From contig CM055897.1 of assembly GCA_029582155.1 (NCBI GenBank), positions 6,232,661 to 6,296,660 of the forward strand: DNA of 64,000 nucleotides, in the 5' to 3' direction. Numbering within the stretch: the first letter of the stretch is position 1; every line of letters starts with the position of its first letter. Origin of the DNA: Panopea generosa. Lineage: Eukaryota; Mollusca; Bivalvia; Adapedonta; Hiatellidae. The position numbers and the translations under genes are program-made. The notes beneath the pieces are model-generated. The model was not told the DNA's origin, did not search any database, and was given only the letters and a program-made list of their open reading frames with translations. Shown one piece after another: positions 1-12,659 of this stretch.

Positions 1-638
1 CTGGGAGAGATGTGACTGGGAGAGATGTGATTGAGAGAGATGTGACTGGGACAGATGTGAATGAGAGAGATGTGACTGGGAGAGATGTGATTGAGAGAGA
101 TGTGACTGGGAGAGATGTGATTGAGAGAGATGTGACTGGGAGAGATGTCACTGAGAGAGATGTGATTGAGAGAGATGTGACTGGGAGAGATGTGACTGAG
201 TGAGATGTGATTGGGAGAGATGTGATTGAGAGAGATGTGACTGGGAGAGAGATGTGACTGGGAGAGATGTGAATGATGTGACTGGGAGAGATGTGATTGA
301 GAGAGATGTGACTGGGAGAAATGTGACTGAGAGAGATGTGATTGAGAGAGATGTGACTGGGAGAGATGCGACTTGGAGAGATGTGACTGGGAGAAATGTG
401 ACTGGGAGAGATGTGATTGAGAGAGATGTGACTGGGAGAGATGTGACTGGAAGAGATGTGACTGAGAGAGATGTGATTGAAAGAGATGTGACTGGGAGAG
501 ATGCAACTGGGAGAGATGCAACTGGGAGAGATGTGATTGAGAGAAATGTGATTGAGAGAGATGTGACTGGGAGGGATGTGACTGGGAGAGATGTGACTGA
601 GAGAGAGATGTGACTGGGAGAGATGTGACTGGGAGAGA

Positions 639-3600
639 TGTGAATGAGAGAGATGTGATTGAGAGAGATGTGACTGAGAGAGATGTGATTGGGAAAGATG
701 TGACTGAGAGAGATGTGACTGGGAGAGATGCGACTGAGAGAGATGTGGCTACGAGAGATTTGACTGGGAGAGATGTGACTGAGAGAGATGTGATTGGGAG
801 AGATGTGATTGAGAGAGATGTGATTGGGAGAGATATGACTGAGAGAGATGTGACTGGGAGAGATGTGACTGAGAGAGATGTGACTGAGAGAGATGTGACT
901 GGAAGAGATGTGATTGGGAGATCTTTGACTGGGAGAGATGTGGCTTGGAGAAATGCGACTGAGAGAGATGTGATTGAGATAGATGTGACTGAGAGAGAGA
1001 TGTGACTTGGAGATATGTGACTGAGAGAGATGTGACTGGGAGAGATATGATTGAGAGAGATGTGATTGGGAGAGATGTGACTGAGAGAGATGTGATTGAG
1101 AGAGATGTGATTGGGAGATCTTTGACTGGGAGAGATGTGGCTGGGAGAGATGCAACTGAGAGAGATGTGATTGAGAGAGATGTGACTGAGAGAGATGTGA
1201 CTGGGAGAGATGTGATTGAGAGAGATGTGATTGGGAGAGATGTGACTGAGAGAGATGTGACTGGGAGAAATGTGATTGAGAGAGATGTGACTGGGAGAGA
1301 TGTGACTGAGAGAGATGTGACTGGGAGGGATGTGATTGAGAGAGATGTGACTGAGAGAGATGTGACTGGGAGAGATGTGACTGAGAGAGATGTGATTGGG
1401 AGATCTTTGACTGGGAGAGATGTGGCTGGGAGAGATGTGATTGAGAGAGATGTGATTGAGAGAGATGTGATTGGGAGATCTTTGACTGGGAGAGATGTGG
1501 CTGGGAGAGATGCGACTAAGAGATATGTGACTGAGAGAGATGTGACTGAGGGAGATGTGACTTGGAGAGATGTTACTGAGAAAGATGTGATTGAGAGAGA
1601 TGTGACTGGGAGAGATGTGACTGGGAGAGATATGAATGAGAGATCTTTGACTGGGAGAGATGTGACTGGAAGAGATGTGACTGAGAGAGATGTGACTGGG
1701 AGAGATGTGACTGAGAGAGATGTGGCTGAGAGAGATGTGATTGAGAGAGATGTGATTGGGAGATCTTTCAATGGTAGAGATGTGGCTGGGAGAGATGCGA
1801 CTGGGAGAGATGTGATTGGGAGAGATGTGATTGGGAGAGATGTGACTGGGAGAGATGTGACTGGGAAATATGTGATTGGGAGATATGTGATTGGGAGAGA
1901 TGTGACTGGGAGAGATGTGACTGGGAGAGATGCGACTGGGAAATATGTGACTGGGAGACATGTGACTGGGAGACATGTGACTGGGAGAGATGTGATTGAG
2001 AGAGATGTGATTGGGAGATCTTTGACTGGGAGAGATGTGGCTGGGAGAAATGTGACTGGGAGAGATGTGACTGGGAGAGATGTGACTTGGAGAGATGTGA
2101 TTGGGAGAGATGCGACTGAGAGGGATGTAACTGGGAAAGATGTGATTGGGACAGATGTGATTGGGAGAGATGTGACTGGGAGAGATGTGATTGGGAGAGA
2201 TGTGACTGAGAGGGATGTAACTGGGAAAGATGTGATTGGGACAGATGTGATTGGGAGAGATGCGACTGGGAGACATGTGACTGGGAGAGATGTGAATGAG
2301 AGAGATGTGACTGAGAGAGATGTGACTGAGAGAGATGTGATTGGGAAAGATGTGACTGAGAGAGATGTGACTGGGAGAGATGCGACTGAGAGAGATGTGG
2401 CTGAGAGAGATGTGACTGGGAGAGATGTGACTGAGAGAGATGTGATTGAGAGAGATGTGATTGGGAGAGATGTGATTGGGAGAGATATGACTGAGAGAGA
2501 TGTGACTGGGAGAGATGTGACTGAGAGAGATGTGACTGAGAGAGATGTGACTGGAAGAGATGTGATTGGGAGATCTTTGACTGGGAGAGATGTGGCTGGG
2601 AGAAATGCGACTGAGAGAGATGTGATTGAGATAGATGTGACTGAGAGAGATGTGACTTGGAGATATGTGACTGAGAGAGATGTGACTGGGAGAGATGTGA
2701 TTGAGAGAGATGTGATTGGGAGAGATGTGACTGAGAGAGATGTGATTGAGAGAGATGTGATTGGGAGATCTTTGACTGGGAGAGATGTGGCTGGGAGAGA
2801 TGCAACTGAGAGAGATGTGATTGAGAGAGATGTGACTGAGAGAGATGTGACTGAGAGAGATGTGACTGGGAGAGATGTGATTGAGATAGATGTGATTGGG
2901 AGAGATGTGACTGAGAGAGATGTGACTGGGAGAAATGTGATTGAGAGAGATGTGACTGGGAGAGATGTGACTGAGAGAGATGTGACTGGGAGGGATGTGA
3001 TTGAGAGAGATGTGACTGAGAGAGATGTGACTGGGAGAGATGTGACTGAGAGAGATGTGATTGGGAGATCTTTGACTGGGAGAGATGTGGCTGGGAGAGA
3101 TGTGATTGAGAGAGATGTGATTGAGAGAGATGTGATTGGGAGATCTTTGACTGGGAGAGATGTGGCTGGGAGAGATGCGACTAAGAGATATGTGACTGAG
3201 AGAGATGTGACTGAGGGAGATGTGACTTGGAGAGATGTTACTGAGAAAGATGTGATTGAGAGAGATGTGACTGGGAGAGATGTGACTGGGAGAGATATGA
3301 ATGAGAGATCTTTGACTGGGAGAGATGTGACTGGGAGAGATGTGACTGAGAGAGATGTGACTGGGAGAGATGTGACTGAGAGAGATGTGGCTGAGAGAGA
3401 TGTGATTGAGAGAGATGTGATTGGGAGATCTTTCAATGGGAGAGATGTGGCTGGGAGAGATGCGACTGGGAGAGATGTGATTGGGAGAGATGTGATTGGG
3501 AGAGATGTGACTGGGAGAGATGTGACTAGGAAATATGTGATTGGGAGATATGTGATTGGGAGAGATGTGATTGGGAGAGATGTGACTGGGAGAGATGCGA

Positions 3601-3900
3601 CTGGGAAATATGTGACTGGGAGACATGTGACTGGGAGAGATGTGACTGGGAGAGATGTGATTGAGAGAGATGTGATTGGGAGATCTTTGACTGGGAGAGA
3701 TGTGGCTGGGAGAAATGTGACTGGGAGAGATGTGACTGGGAGAGATGTGACTTGGAGAAATGTGATTGGGAGAGATGCGACTGAGAGGTATGTAACTGGG
3801 AAAGATGTGATTGGGACAGATGTGATTGGGAGAGATGTGACTGGGAGAGATGTGATTGGGAGAGATGTGACTGAGAGGGATGTGATTGAGAGAGATGTGA
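639..3900. repeat. 1.65-kb higher-order tandem duplication within the 15-bp array
   Basis: The order of 15-bp variants from about 639 to 2290 is repeated from about 2291 to 3900. The distinctive TGTGACTTGGAGATATGTGA variant at 1001 recurs at 2651, an offset of 1650 bp or 110 units. Upstream of a 2-bp insertion at about 994-1000 the offset becomes 1652. Variants such as AGATCTTTCAATGG and GACATGTGAC recur in matching order. A shorter third copy of the block's end occurs at about 3905-4150. This pattern is expected from unequal exchange or replication slippage over long register shifts. Confidence 0.9.
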
Positions 3901-4865
3901 TTGGGACAGATGCGACTGGGAAATATGTGACTGGGAGACATGTGACTGGGAGAGATGTGACTGGGAGAGATGTGATTGAGAGAGATGTGATTGGGAGATC
4001 TTTGACTGGGAGAGATGTGGCTGGGAGAAATGTGACTGGGAGAGATGTGACTGGGAGAGATGTGACTTGGAGAGATGTGATTGGGAGAGATGCGACTGAG
4101 AGGGATGTAACTGGGAAAGATGTGATTGGGACAGATGTGATTGGGAGAGATGCGACTGGGAGATATGTGATTGAAAGAGATGTGATTGGTAGAAATATGA
4201 TTGGGAGGGTATGACTGGGAGAGATTTGACTGGGAGGGTTGTGATTGGGAGAAATGTGACTTTGAGAGATATGATTGGGAGAGATGTGATTTGGAGAGAT
4301 GTGACTTGGAGAGATGTGATTGAGAGAGATGTGATTTGGAGAGATGTGACTGGGAGAGATGTGACTTGGAGAGATGTGATTGAGAGAGATATGACTGGGA
4401 GAGATGTGATTGGGAGAGATGTGACTGGGAGAGATGTGACTGGGAGAGATGTGACTGGGAGAGATCTGATGTGATTGGCAGAGATATGATGTGATTGTGA
4501 GAGATGTGACTGGGGGCCGTGTGATTGGGAGATATGAGACTGGGGGTGATGTGACTGGGAGAGATGTGACTGGGAGAGATGTGATTGAGAGAGATATGAC
4601 TGGGAGAGATGTGATTGGGAGAGATGTGACTGGGAGAGATCTGACTGGGAGAGATCTGATGTGATTGGCAGAGATATGATGTAATTGGGACAGATGTGAC
4701 TGGGAGAGATGTGATGTGACTGGGAGGGATTTGATTGGAAAATATGTGATTGAGAGAGATATGACTGGGAGAGATGTGATTGGGAGAGATGTGCCTGGGA
4801 GAGATGTGACTGGGAGGGATGTGATTTGGAGAGATGCGACCAGGAGATATGTGATTGAGAGAGAT

Positions 4866-7378
4866 GTGACTGGGAGAGATATGGTTGGGAGAGATGTGAT
4901 TGGGAGATATCTGATTTGGAGAGATGTGACTAGGAGAGATGCGACTGGGAGGGATGTTACTGGGAGGGATGTGACTGGGAGAGATGTGACTGGGACAGTT
5001 GGGACTTGGAGAGATGGTACTGGGAGATATGTGACTGAGAGAGATGGGACTTGGAGATATGTGACTGAGAGAGATGCGACTGGGAGAGATGTGATTGGGA
5101 GAGATGTGACTGGGAGAGATGTGATTGGAAGAGATGTGGCTGGGGGAGAGATGTGACTGGGAGAGATGGGACTTGGAGAGATGTAATTGGGAGAGATGTG
5201 ACTGGGGGAGAGATGTGACTGGGAAATATGTGACTGAGAGAGATATTACTGGGAGGGATGTGACTGGGAGAGATGTGATTGAGAGGGATGTGATAGGGAG
5301 AGATGTGATATTGAGGGATGTGACTGAGAGAGATGTGATTAAGAGGGATGTGATAGGGAGAGATGTGATATTGAGGGATGTGACTGAGAGAGATGTGATT
5401 GAGAGAGATGTGATTGGGAGATCTTTGACTGGGAGAGATGTGGCTGGGAGAGATGTGATTGAGAGAGATGTGACTGGGAAAGATGTGACTGGGAGAGATG
5501 TGATTTGGAGAGATGTGATTTAGAGAGCTGTAACTGGGAGAGATGTGACTTGGAGAAATGTGATTGGGAGATCTTTGACTGGGAGAGATGTGACTGGGAG
5601 AGATGTGACTGGGAAATATGTGACTGATAGAGATATTACTGGGAGGGATGTGGCTGGGAGAGATGTGATTGAGAGAGATGTGACTGGGAGAGATATTACT
5701 GGGAGGGATGTGACTGGGAGAGATGTGATTGAGAGGGATGTGATAGGGAGAGATGTGATATTGAGGGATGTGATTGAGAGAGATGTGATTGAGAGAGATG
5801 TGATTGGGAGATCTTTGACTGGGAAAGATGTGACTGGGAGAGATATGGTTGGGAGAGATGTGATTGGGAGATATCTGATTTGGAGAGATGTGACTAGGAG
5901 AGATGCAACTGGGAGGGATGTTACTGGGAGGGATGTGACTGGGAGAGATGTGACTGGGACAGTTGGGACTTGGAGAGATGGTATTGGGAGATATGTGACT
6001 GAGAGAGATGGGACTTGGAGATATGTGACTGAGAGAGATGCGACTGGGAGAGATGTGATTGGGAGAGATGTGACTGGGAGAGATGTGATTGGAAGAGATG
6101 TGGCTGGGGGAGAGATGTGACTGGGAGAGATGGGACTTGGAGAGATGTAATTGGGAGAGATGTGACTGGGGGAGAGATGTGACTGGGAAATATGTGACTG
6201 AGAGAGATATTACTGGGAGGGATGTGACTGGGAGAGATGTGATTGAGAGGGATGTGATACGGAGAGATGTGATATTGAGGGATGTGACTGAGAGAGATGT
6301 GATTGAGAGGGATGTGATAGGGAGAGATGTGATATTGAGGGATGTGACTGAGAGAGATGTGATTGAGAGAGATGTGATTGGGAGATCTTTGACTGGGAGA
6401 GATGTGGCTGGGAGAGATGTGATTGAGAGAGATGTGACTGGGAAAGATGTGACTGGGAGAGATGTGATTTGGAGAGATGTGATTTGGAGAGATGTGACTG
6501 GGAGAGATGTGACTTGGAGAAATGTGATTGGGAGATCTTTGACTGGGAGAGATGCGACTGGGAGAGATGTGACTGGTAAATATGTGACTGAGAGAGATAT
6601 TACTGGGAGGGATGTGGCTGGGAGAGATGTGATTGAGAGAGATGTGACTGGGAGAGATATTACTGGGAGGGATGTGACTGGGAGAGATGTGATTGAGAGG
6701 GATGTGATAGGGAGAGATGTGATATTGAGGGATGTGACTGAGAGAGATGTGATTGAGAGAGATGTGATTGGGAGATCTTTGACTGGGAAAGATGTGACTG
6801 GGAGAGATGTGATTTGGAGAGATGTGATTTGGAGAGATGTGACTGGGAGAGATGTGACTTGGAGAAATGTGATTGGGAGATCTTTGACTGGGAGAGATGC
6901 GACTGGGAGAGATGTGACTGGGAAATATGTGACTGAGAGAGATATTACTGGGAGGGATGTGGCTGGGAGAGATGTGATTGAGAGAGATGTGACTGGGAGA
7001 GATGTGATTTGGAGAGATGTGATTGGAGAGATGTGACTGGGAGAGATGTGACTTGGAGAAATGTGATTGGGAGATCTTTGACTGGGAGAGATGCGACTGG
7101 GAGAGATGTGACTGGGAAATATGTGACTGAGAGAGATATTACTGGGAGGGATGTGACTGGGAGAGATGTGATTGAGAGGGATGTGATAGGGAGAGATGTG
7201 ATATTGAGGGATGTGACTGAGAGAGATGTGATTGAGAGAGATGTGATTGGGAGATCTTTGACTGGGAGAGATGTGGCTGGGAGAGATGTGATTGAGAGAG
7301 ATGTGACTGGGAAAGATGTGACTGGGAGAGATGTGATTTGGAGAGATGTGATTTGGAGAGATGTGACTGGGAGAGATG
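4866..7378. repeat. 0.96-kb higher-order duplication within the 15-bp array
   Basis: A variant string that includes the out-of-register words GGGACAGTTGGGACTTGGAG and GGCTGGGGGAGAGATG occurs at about 4866-5210 and again at about 5830-6174, an offset of 964 bp. That offset is not a multiple of 15, so the copies carry net indels. Shorter copies of the downstream block (GATATTACTGGGAGGG, GTGATATTGAGGG and related words) recur near 6600, 6950 and 7135. Confidence 0.85.
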
Positions 7379-7379
7379 G

Positions 7380-8300
7380 CCAACATGAATATTTGAGCAA
7401 CTTCAGATTATTACATGAAACGTACACATGACCATGGTGTTGTTGGAGGAAAATTATGGTTCAAATATTGCATATTTATTAACTATCTATAGTAACAGCA
7501 ATCACCTTGGACTAGCAGTGACACTAACCTGTAGTATACTCTAAATAAACATTTCAGACAGACGGTCATTCATTTTCAAAGAAAAAAAAAAAATATAATG
7601 AAAGAGGCTGAATTGAGCTAAACAAAGGTGACACAGGGCGACAGATCTTTGTTTATGGTGCATTGTCATATATGGTCATTATATTCACTGAAATCAAAAT
7701 GAAATCATATGTCCCTTTTCAATATATTATTTTGGCATGTTTTAGCAGAATCTTATTCGTTATAACTAGAAGATGCTTCAGAACTCAAACTGAATAATAA
7801 AAAAATCATAAACGGATGAAAAAATTAGAATTTTCTGTTTTCCCATAGTATTCCTATGTAAAACTAAAACCTTAGTCCCCTTACAGGGCTCCTATAAATA
7901 CAAGACCCTTGATTTGTATAAACTTTAAACCACTGGTTACAGGGATAATCTATATCAAATATGAACAAATTTGACAAACCAGTTGTTGAGGAAGATTTTT
8001 GAAAATATTCTGTTTTAACTCTTTTGTGGCCCACCCTGGCCCCTTATGGAGACTCAATTCTCCTTATTGAACCAATTCTTTTTTCTATGACTAGATGATG
8101 CTTCAGAACTCAAATTGGACAATAATTTTTTCTCAACTGGAAGAAACAAGATATCGGTGGAACTGATGGATGCTCCCTGAACAAGTGCTTGATTGAGTAG
8201 TAGCTGCATTGTTTGTAAAGGGAAAGGGGGTGTAAAGGGAAGATAATGTTTGGAAGAGATGTTTCGCAACACATTGACCTTTACTGCATTATTCATGTTC
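7380..8300. repeat. No gene seen; degenerate dispersed repeat in the second half
   Basis: Nothing gene-like is visible from 7380 to about 7800. From about 7800 to 8090 the sequence belongs to a dispersed family that recurs at about 9425-9580, 19240-19365 and 20925-21350. Shared words include GAATTTTCTGTTTTCCCATA, AAATATGAACAAATTTGAC and a segment resembling CCTGGCCCCTTAT. No open frame is conserved between the copies. The family is unnamed here. Confidence 0.55.
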
Positions 8301-9420
8301 CAAGTCTCATTGCACTGCCATGTTCTTGAAGATCAAAACAATGATATGTGGTAATGGACAGAATCAAAGGGCCATAACTCTGTAAAAAAATCATAGAAAT
8401 AAAACACAAAGACAATACACACACTCTCCACTTGGTAGTGATGTTCTTTGCAAGTTTCATAAAGTTCCAGCTACTAGAATAAGAATTGGAGAGGACAAGG
8501 ATTTGGTAATGGATGCAATCTAAGGGCCACAACTCTGTAAAAAAAAATCATCAAACCTAAACATTAAGAAAGTATGCATATCTCCACTTTGTAAGGATAC
8601 ATCATAGCTAGTTTCATAAAATTCCAATTGATGGTTCTAGAGAAATAGTCTGGACAAGAATTTGGGGACGAACGGACACAGCTATGTATGACAAGCATGT
8701 ACAACAAGTTTCATAAAATCCCAACCTGAGGTTGTAGAGAAATAACGCGGACAAAACTTTGGTCACAGATTCAATGAAAGGGCCATAACTCCGTGAAAAA
8801 TCATCAAACTGGAACACAAAGACAATATGCGCATCTCCACTTGGTAGTGATGCATCCTAGCATATTTCATAAAATTCAAACATGGGGTTGTAAAGAAACA
8901 GCGCAGACAAGAATTTGGTCATAGACAGCATCAAGGGCCGTAACTCCGTGAAAATCATCAAACCGAAACACAAAGACAATATGCGCATCTGCACTTGGTA
9001 ACGATGCAACCTAGCAAATTTCATAAAATTCCAACCTGAAGTTGTAGGGAAATAGTGGGGACAAGAATTTGGTCACAGACTCAATTAAAGGGCCATAACT
9101 CCCTGAAAAATTATCAAAGAAACACAATGACAATATGAGCACTTCCACTTGGTAGTGATGCATCCTAGCAAAGTTCATAAAATTCCAACATGGGGTTGTA
9201 GAAAAACAGCTGGACAAGAATTTGGTCACTGACAGAATCAAAGGGTCACTCCGTGAAAATCATCGAACCAATACACAAAGACAATATGCACATCTGCACT
9301 TGGTAATGATGCATCCTAGCAAGTTTCATAAAATTTCAACCAGAGGTTGTAGAGAAATGGCCCAGACAAGAACTTGGGGATGCATGGACACACGGTGCAC
9401 GACGAAGTGGAGACAATATG
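8300..9420. repeat. ~155-bp tandem dispersed-repeat family (AAAGGGCCATAACTC type)
   Basis: Six to seven diverged units carry the same ordered words: AAAGGGCCATAACTC, AATCATCAAACC, AACACAAAGACAATATG, CACTTGGTAGTGATGCATCC, TTTCATAAAATTCCAA and GGACAAGAATTTGGTCA. The AAAGGG word falls near 8366, 8521, 8777, 8934, 9087 and 9240, giving a spacing of about 155 bp except for one longer interval where a unit is partly missing. Two more units of the family lie at about 20330-20640. The short open frames here are not conserved from unit to unit. Confidence 0.85.
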
Positions 9421-9579
9421 CTTCCCGCCTTAAAAATGAGAATTTCTGTTTTCCTATATTATCCCTTCTGCAGGGCCCCTATAAATATTTGCCCCTAAAT
9501 GCTTATCTTCATAACCCCTTCACATAGGGAAAATTTATGCCAAATTATAAAAAATTTGACTGATTAGTTTTTAAGAAAA

Positions 9580-10450
9580 ACTAGAGCTATCACTGAAGGT
9601 GATGAATACCCCCAAACGCCGCCATGACAGAAAATGGTTTACCATCGTATGAAGTTTTATTAAATTATATCCAATAGTTTTAAAGTTATGCTCCAGACAA
9701 AAAAAATACTCAATAAAAGAGAATGTTATGGATTGAGTTTTTTGTATTGTTAATTTTTTTATGGTTTTGTTAAAATTAAAAACGGTCTTTTTAATTATTG
9801 TGCAGTGTACAAGCTTTCATGGCAATCAATAAATGTTATACTTTTTCGAGTTATGTTGAGGGACAACAATTTTATGGACAAAAGTTTGACAAGAAACAGT
9901 TTGACAAGAAACAAATTTTTTATCAAAGGGCAATAACTCTGTAATAAGCAAGAATAGAGTTATGTTTCTTGTACACTGCACTTCCTCTCATTATATTCTA
10001 CCATTGTATGAAGTTTGATGAAATTCCATCCAGTACTTTAAAAGTAATGCTCCAGACAAGGGAAATATATCAAAGGGCAATAACTCTGTAATTAGCAAGA
10101 ATACTGTTATGTTTCTTGTACACTGCACTTCCTCTCATTATATTCTACCATTGTATGAAGCTTGATGAAATTCCATCCGGTACTTTTCAAGTATGCTCTG
10201 GACAAGAAAAAATATCAAAGGGCAATAACTCTGTAATTAGCAAGAATAGAGTTATGTTTCTTGTACACTGCACTTCCTCTCATTATATTCTACCATTGTA
10301 TGACGTTTGATGAAATTCCATCCAGTACTTTTCAAGTGATGCTCCGGACAAGGAAAATTGCAACGGACAGACCGACAGACAGACCGACAGACCAACCACA
10401 GGGTGACTCCAATATACCCCCTCAAAACTTTGTTTGTCGGGGGTATAATA
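9580..10450 (+). mobile_element. ~870-bp non-autonomous dispersed element with ~146-bp tandem core
   Basis: The element starts near CTAGAGCTATCACTGAAGGT and ends in a hairpin at 10413-10447 (stem TATACCCCC with GGGGGTATA, 17-nt loop), preceded by a GACAGACCGACAG-type run. Its middle holds three tandem units of about 146 bp. Each contains AAAGGGCAATAACTCTGTAA (near 9925, 10072 and 10217) followed by CTTGTACACTGCACTTCCTC. The flanks at about 9430-9579 and 10456-10500 read like the two halves of the repeat family at 7800-8090, so this element appears inserted into a copy of it. I recognise this architecture as common in bivalve DNA. No coding capacity is seen and the transposition class is unknown. 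Confidence 0.65.
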
Positions 10451-10455
10451 ATTTT

Positions 10456-11690
10456 GTGTAATTTCCAATTTTTACCCTTTTGGGGGCCTGCCTGACCCCT
10501 TAGCTTAAGACAGTGGAACCCAGTGTTTTTACAAAAGAACCTCCTTACCCAAACAATGCTTCCATGAAAATATAGGCAAAATCAGTTCCATAAAAAAAAA
10601 TTATTAATGTTTATTATAATGGCATGTGTCCCTTAATTAAATTCTCGGGGCAGAGTCATTTTTAACCCAAGGGACACCATTTTTACAAATCTTATAGAGC
10701 TATAGTTGGTTACCATAACAACATAAATATTTGTTAAACACTGTTATGCAGTTCATGAGAAGAAGACTTTTTAAGTTTTTCTTAGTTTTAGAAACGATGG
10801 CCATCTTGAATTTCTGATAAAAAAACAAACTTCTGTATAGCCTCCTATGCAATAGAAACATCCATTACTGAAAAGTTTGAGTTACGATGGCCTAGTTGTT
10901 TCAGAGAAAGTGCTGCCAATGGATGACAGCCGAGAGATGACGGATGACAGACCATGGACAACTTTAAGACAAAAGACAACATGTCATTGCATAAGCCCTT
11001 CTGGCCTTTAGCAAGTAGAGCTAACAATGATATTGTGGTTTTATTGTGTTAACTATTCCATAATACAAATCCGCATGGATTCGTCAATCTAATTAAACAT
11101 CAAGTCAGTAACCTCCAAGATGGTATTTCCAGCAGCAGTAAAAGTTCACGAGTCAAATGCCTATTAATATTTTCTCTCCAGGCATTATCAAAACCACGTC
11201 TTTAATAGTATTATGGTTAATATTACCTTATCAGTCTTTCCCAAACTCTGCATGTGGGTTGAGACAAATTCCCGACAAATCCAGTCATAAGTGGTGTTAT
11301 ATGACATTATATTGTAATGCACGTACATAGTGATATGGAAATGTTCTACACTCTCATGTGAATATCACATTTAACTCCAAAAGAAACCTTACAGTCTTGT
11401 TTCCTAAATATTAAATATCTGTTACTTTGCATGTCAATTTCAATTAAAAAATTATATTTATTGCCGATTTATCAAATAAGAATCCATTGCCACCATTTAA
11501 TTAGAATTGTTTGCCATTGCATGCACGCATGCACCACACCAATATCATTATTGCAAAAAATATGATTCACTCGCCCTCGGCCTATTATGAATTGCACATG
11601 AAAAAATGTTGCACTCATCGTAACAACACATGTTCAGTGTAAAAAAAATCACAAGACAAGTTGACCAGCAACAATGAACAGATGGGTAGG
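10456..11690. repeat. AT-rich intergenic sequence with a repeat 3' end near 11040
   Basis: No gene is supported. About 10456-10560 continues the repeat family interrupted by the preceding element. Around 10905-11030, GATGACAG-rich sequence is followed by CTTCTGGCCTTTAGCAAGTAGAGCTAAC, which resembles the end of the element at 12660-12910. The remainder, 11040-11690, shows nothing recognisable. Confidence 0.35.
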
Positions 11691-11692
11691 TA

Positions 11693-11855
11693 GAGCGACA
11701 ATCAACTTCAACGACAATCAATGACAATCAATGACAATCAAAATCAATGACAATCAATGACAATCAATGACAATCAACGACAATCAATGACAATCAAAAT
11801 CAATGACAATCAATGACAATCAACAACAATCAACGACAATCAATGACAATCAACT
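11693..11855. repeat. 10-bp minisatellite, CAATCAATGA
   Basis: About sixteen imperfect copies of CAATCAATGA, with ACGACAATCA and AAATCAATGA variants, form a short array. No coding signal is present. Confidence 0.93.
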
Positions 11856-12229
11856 ATAAATGTATTTAATTGCCTCGATTAATCTTTTACATACAAGTGA
11901 AATCGAATGTGTGGTTTCATTGAGTATAGAAGGGTCTACTCTATCACGGGTATGGCTCAAGCAGCTGGTTTATTTTGTAGAGTGTTTGGTTGTCAATACC
12001 TACGACCTTCACTGAGGACGACCTTAACTGATGATCATTTGGCATGTGATACATACTCATAAAGTATATAAATATGTCAATATCATCTAAACATGCCCTT
12101 CATTTACTGTTATAACTGCATCTTTTACAAACATGTCACAAGCTGCACACATTTGTTATATATTGTTCTAATTTTATCAATTGTACATTGATTGTGAAAA
12201 AAGTTTGACAAATCATGCTCAAGTCATCC

Positions 12230-12430
12230 TCGGTAGAACTGGTCATAGCATATGCAAATAAAGTGTTTTGCTCAAGGACATCATACATAGCCATGGCAGA
12301 GGATTGAACCCATGACCAACCGCTGTCCCCATCCCACCACCCTGATCTTGGCCACGATGCTTCACCCATTCCACATACCCACATTTCTTTTAAATGGCAA
12401 ATGAGTGGCAAATGCAAGTCCCTTTAACCA
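12230..12430 (-). repeat. Possible tRNA-derived repeat fragment
   Basis: The words GAGGATTGAACCCATGACC and GGCCACGATGCTTCACCC resemble the T-arm and anticodon side of a tRNA read on the minus strand, as found in degenerate tRNA-derived SINEs. No complete cloverleaf can be drawn. The stretch from 11860 to 12230 shows nothing recognisable. Confidence 0.3.
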
Positions 12431-12659
12431 GTAAATGATAAACTAAACTACTCTTATAAACAATTATATTTCTTTAAAATGGCAGAAAACTACAAAATTT
12501 GTACACATATATATATTTTCGATTAATAAAAAACTGCATTTTTACAATTTTCAAACACATGTGAAAGTTACAACCTGGGTAAAATGAGATTGAAGCATGC
12601 ATGGACACACACACACATAATACATGGTAATGCTATTGCGATGAATATGTTGTGCTCAC

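Larger units (their letters stand above)
1..7378. repeat. 15-bp minisatellite array with higher-order structure
   Basis: The region is a continuous array of a 15-bp unit, GTGACTGGGAGAGAT, with recurrent variants: ATTGAG in place of ACTGGG, an AGATCTTTG variant, and GCG or GGC in place of GTG. Because 15 is a multiple of three, one plus frame reads as pentapeptides of the type V-T/I-G/E-R-D for up to 1070 codons, and all three minus frames are also open (SLPVT, HLSQS and HISPS types). Four open frames at once, plus non-triplet indels that shift the phase (for example an extra GA near 994-1000), argue against protein coding. Higher-order copies lie 1650 bp apart (1002 onward against 2652 onward) and 964 bp apart (about 4866-5523 against 5830-6487). 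The left edge lies outside the window; the right edge at about 7378 is sharp. Confidence 0.97.

Noticed and set aside
1002-4214. A 1070-codon open frame and minus-strand frames of 895, 809 and 345 codons as giant repetitive proteins
   Set aside because: All three minus frames and one plus frame are open simply because of the 15-bp unit; indels shift phase, and there is no plausible start context, splice structure or independent domain.
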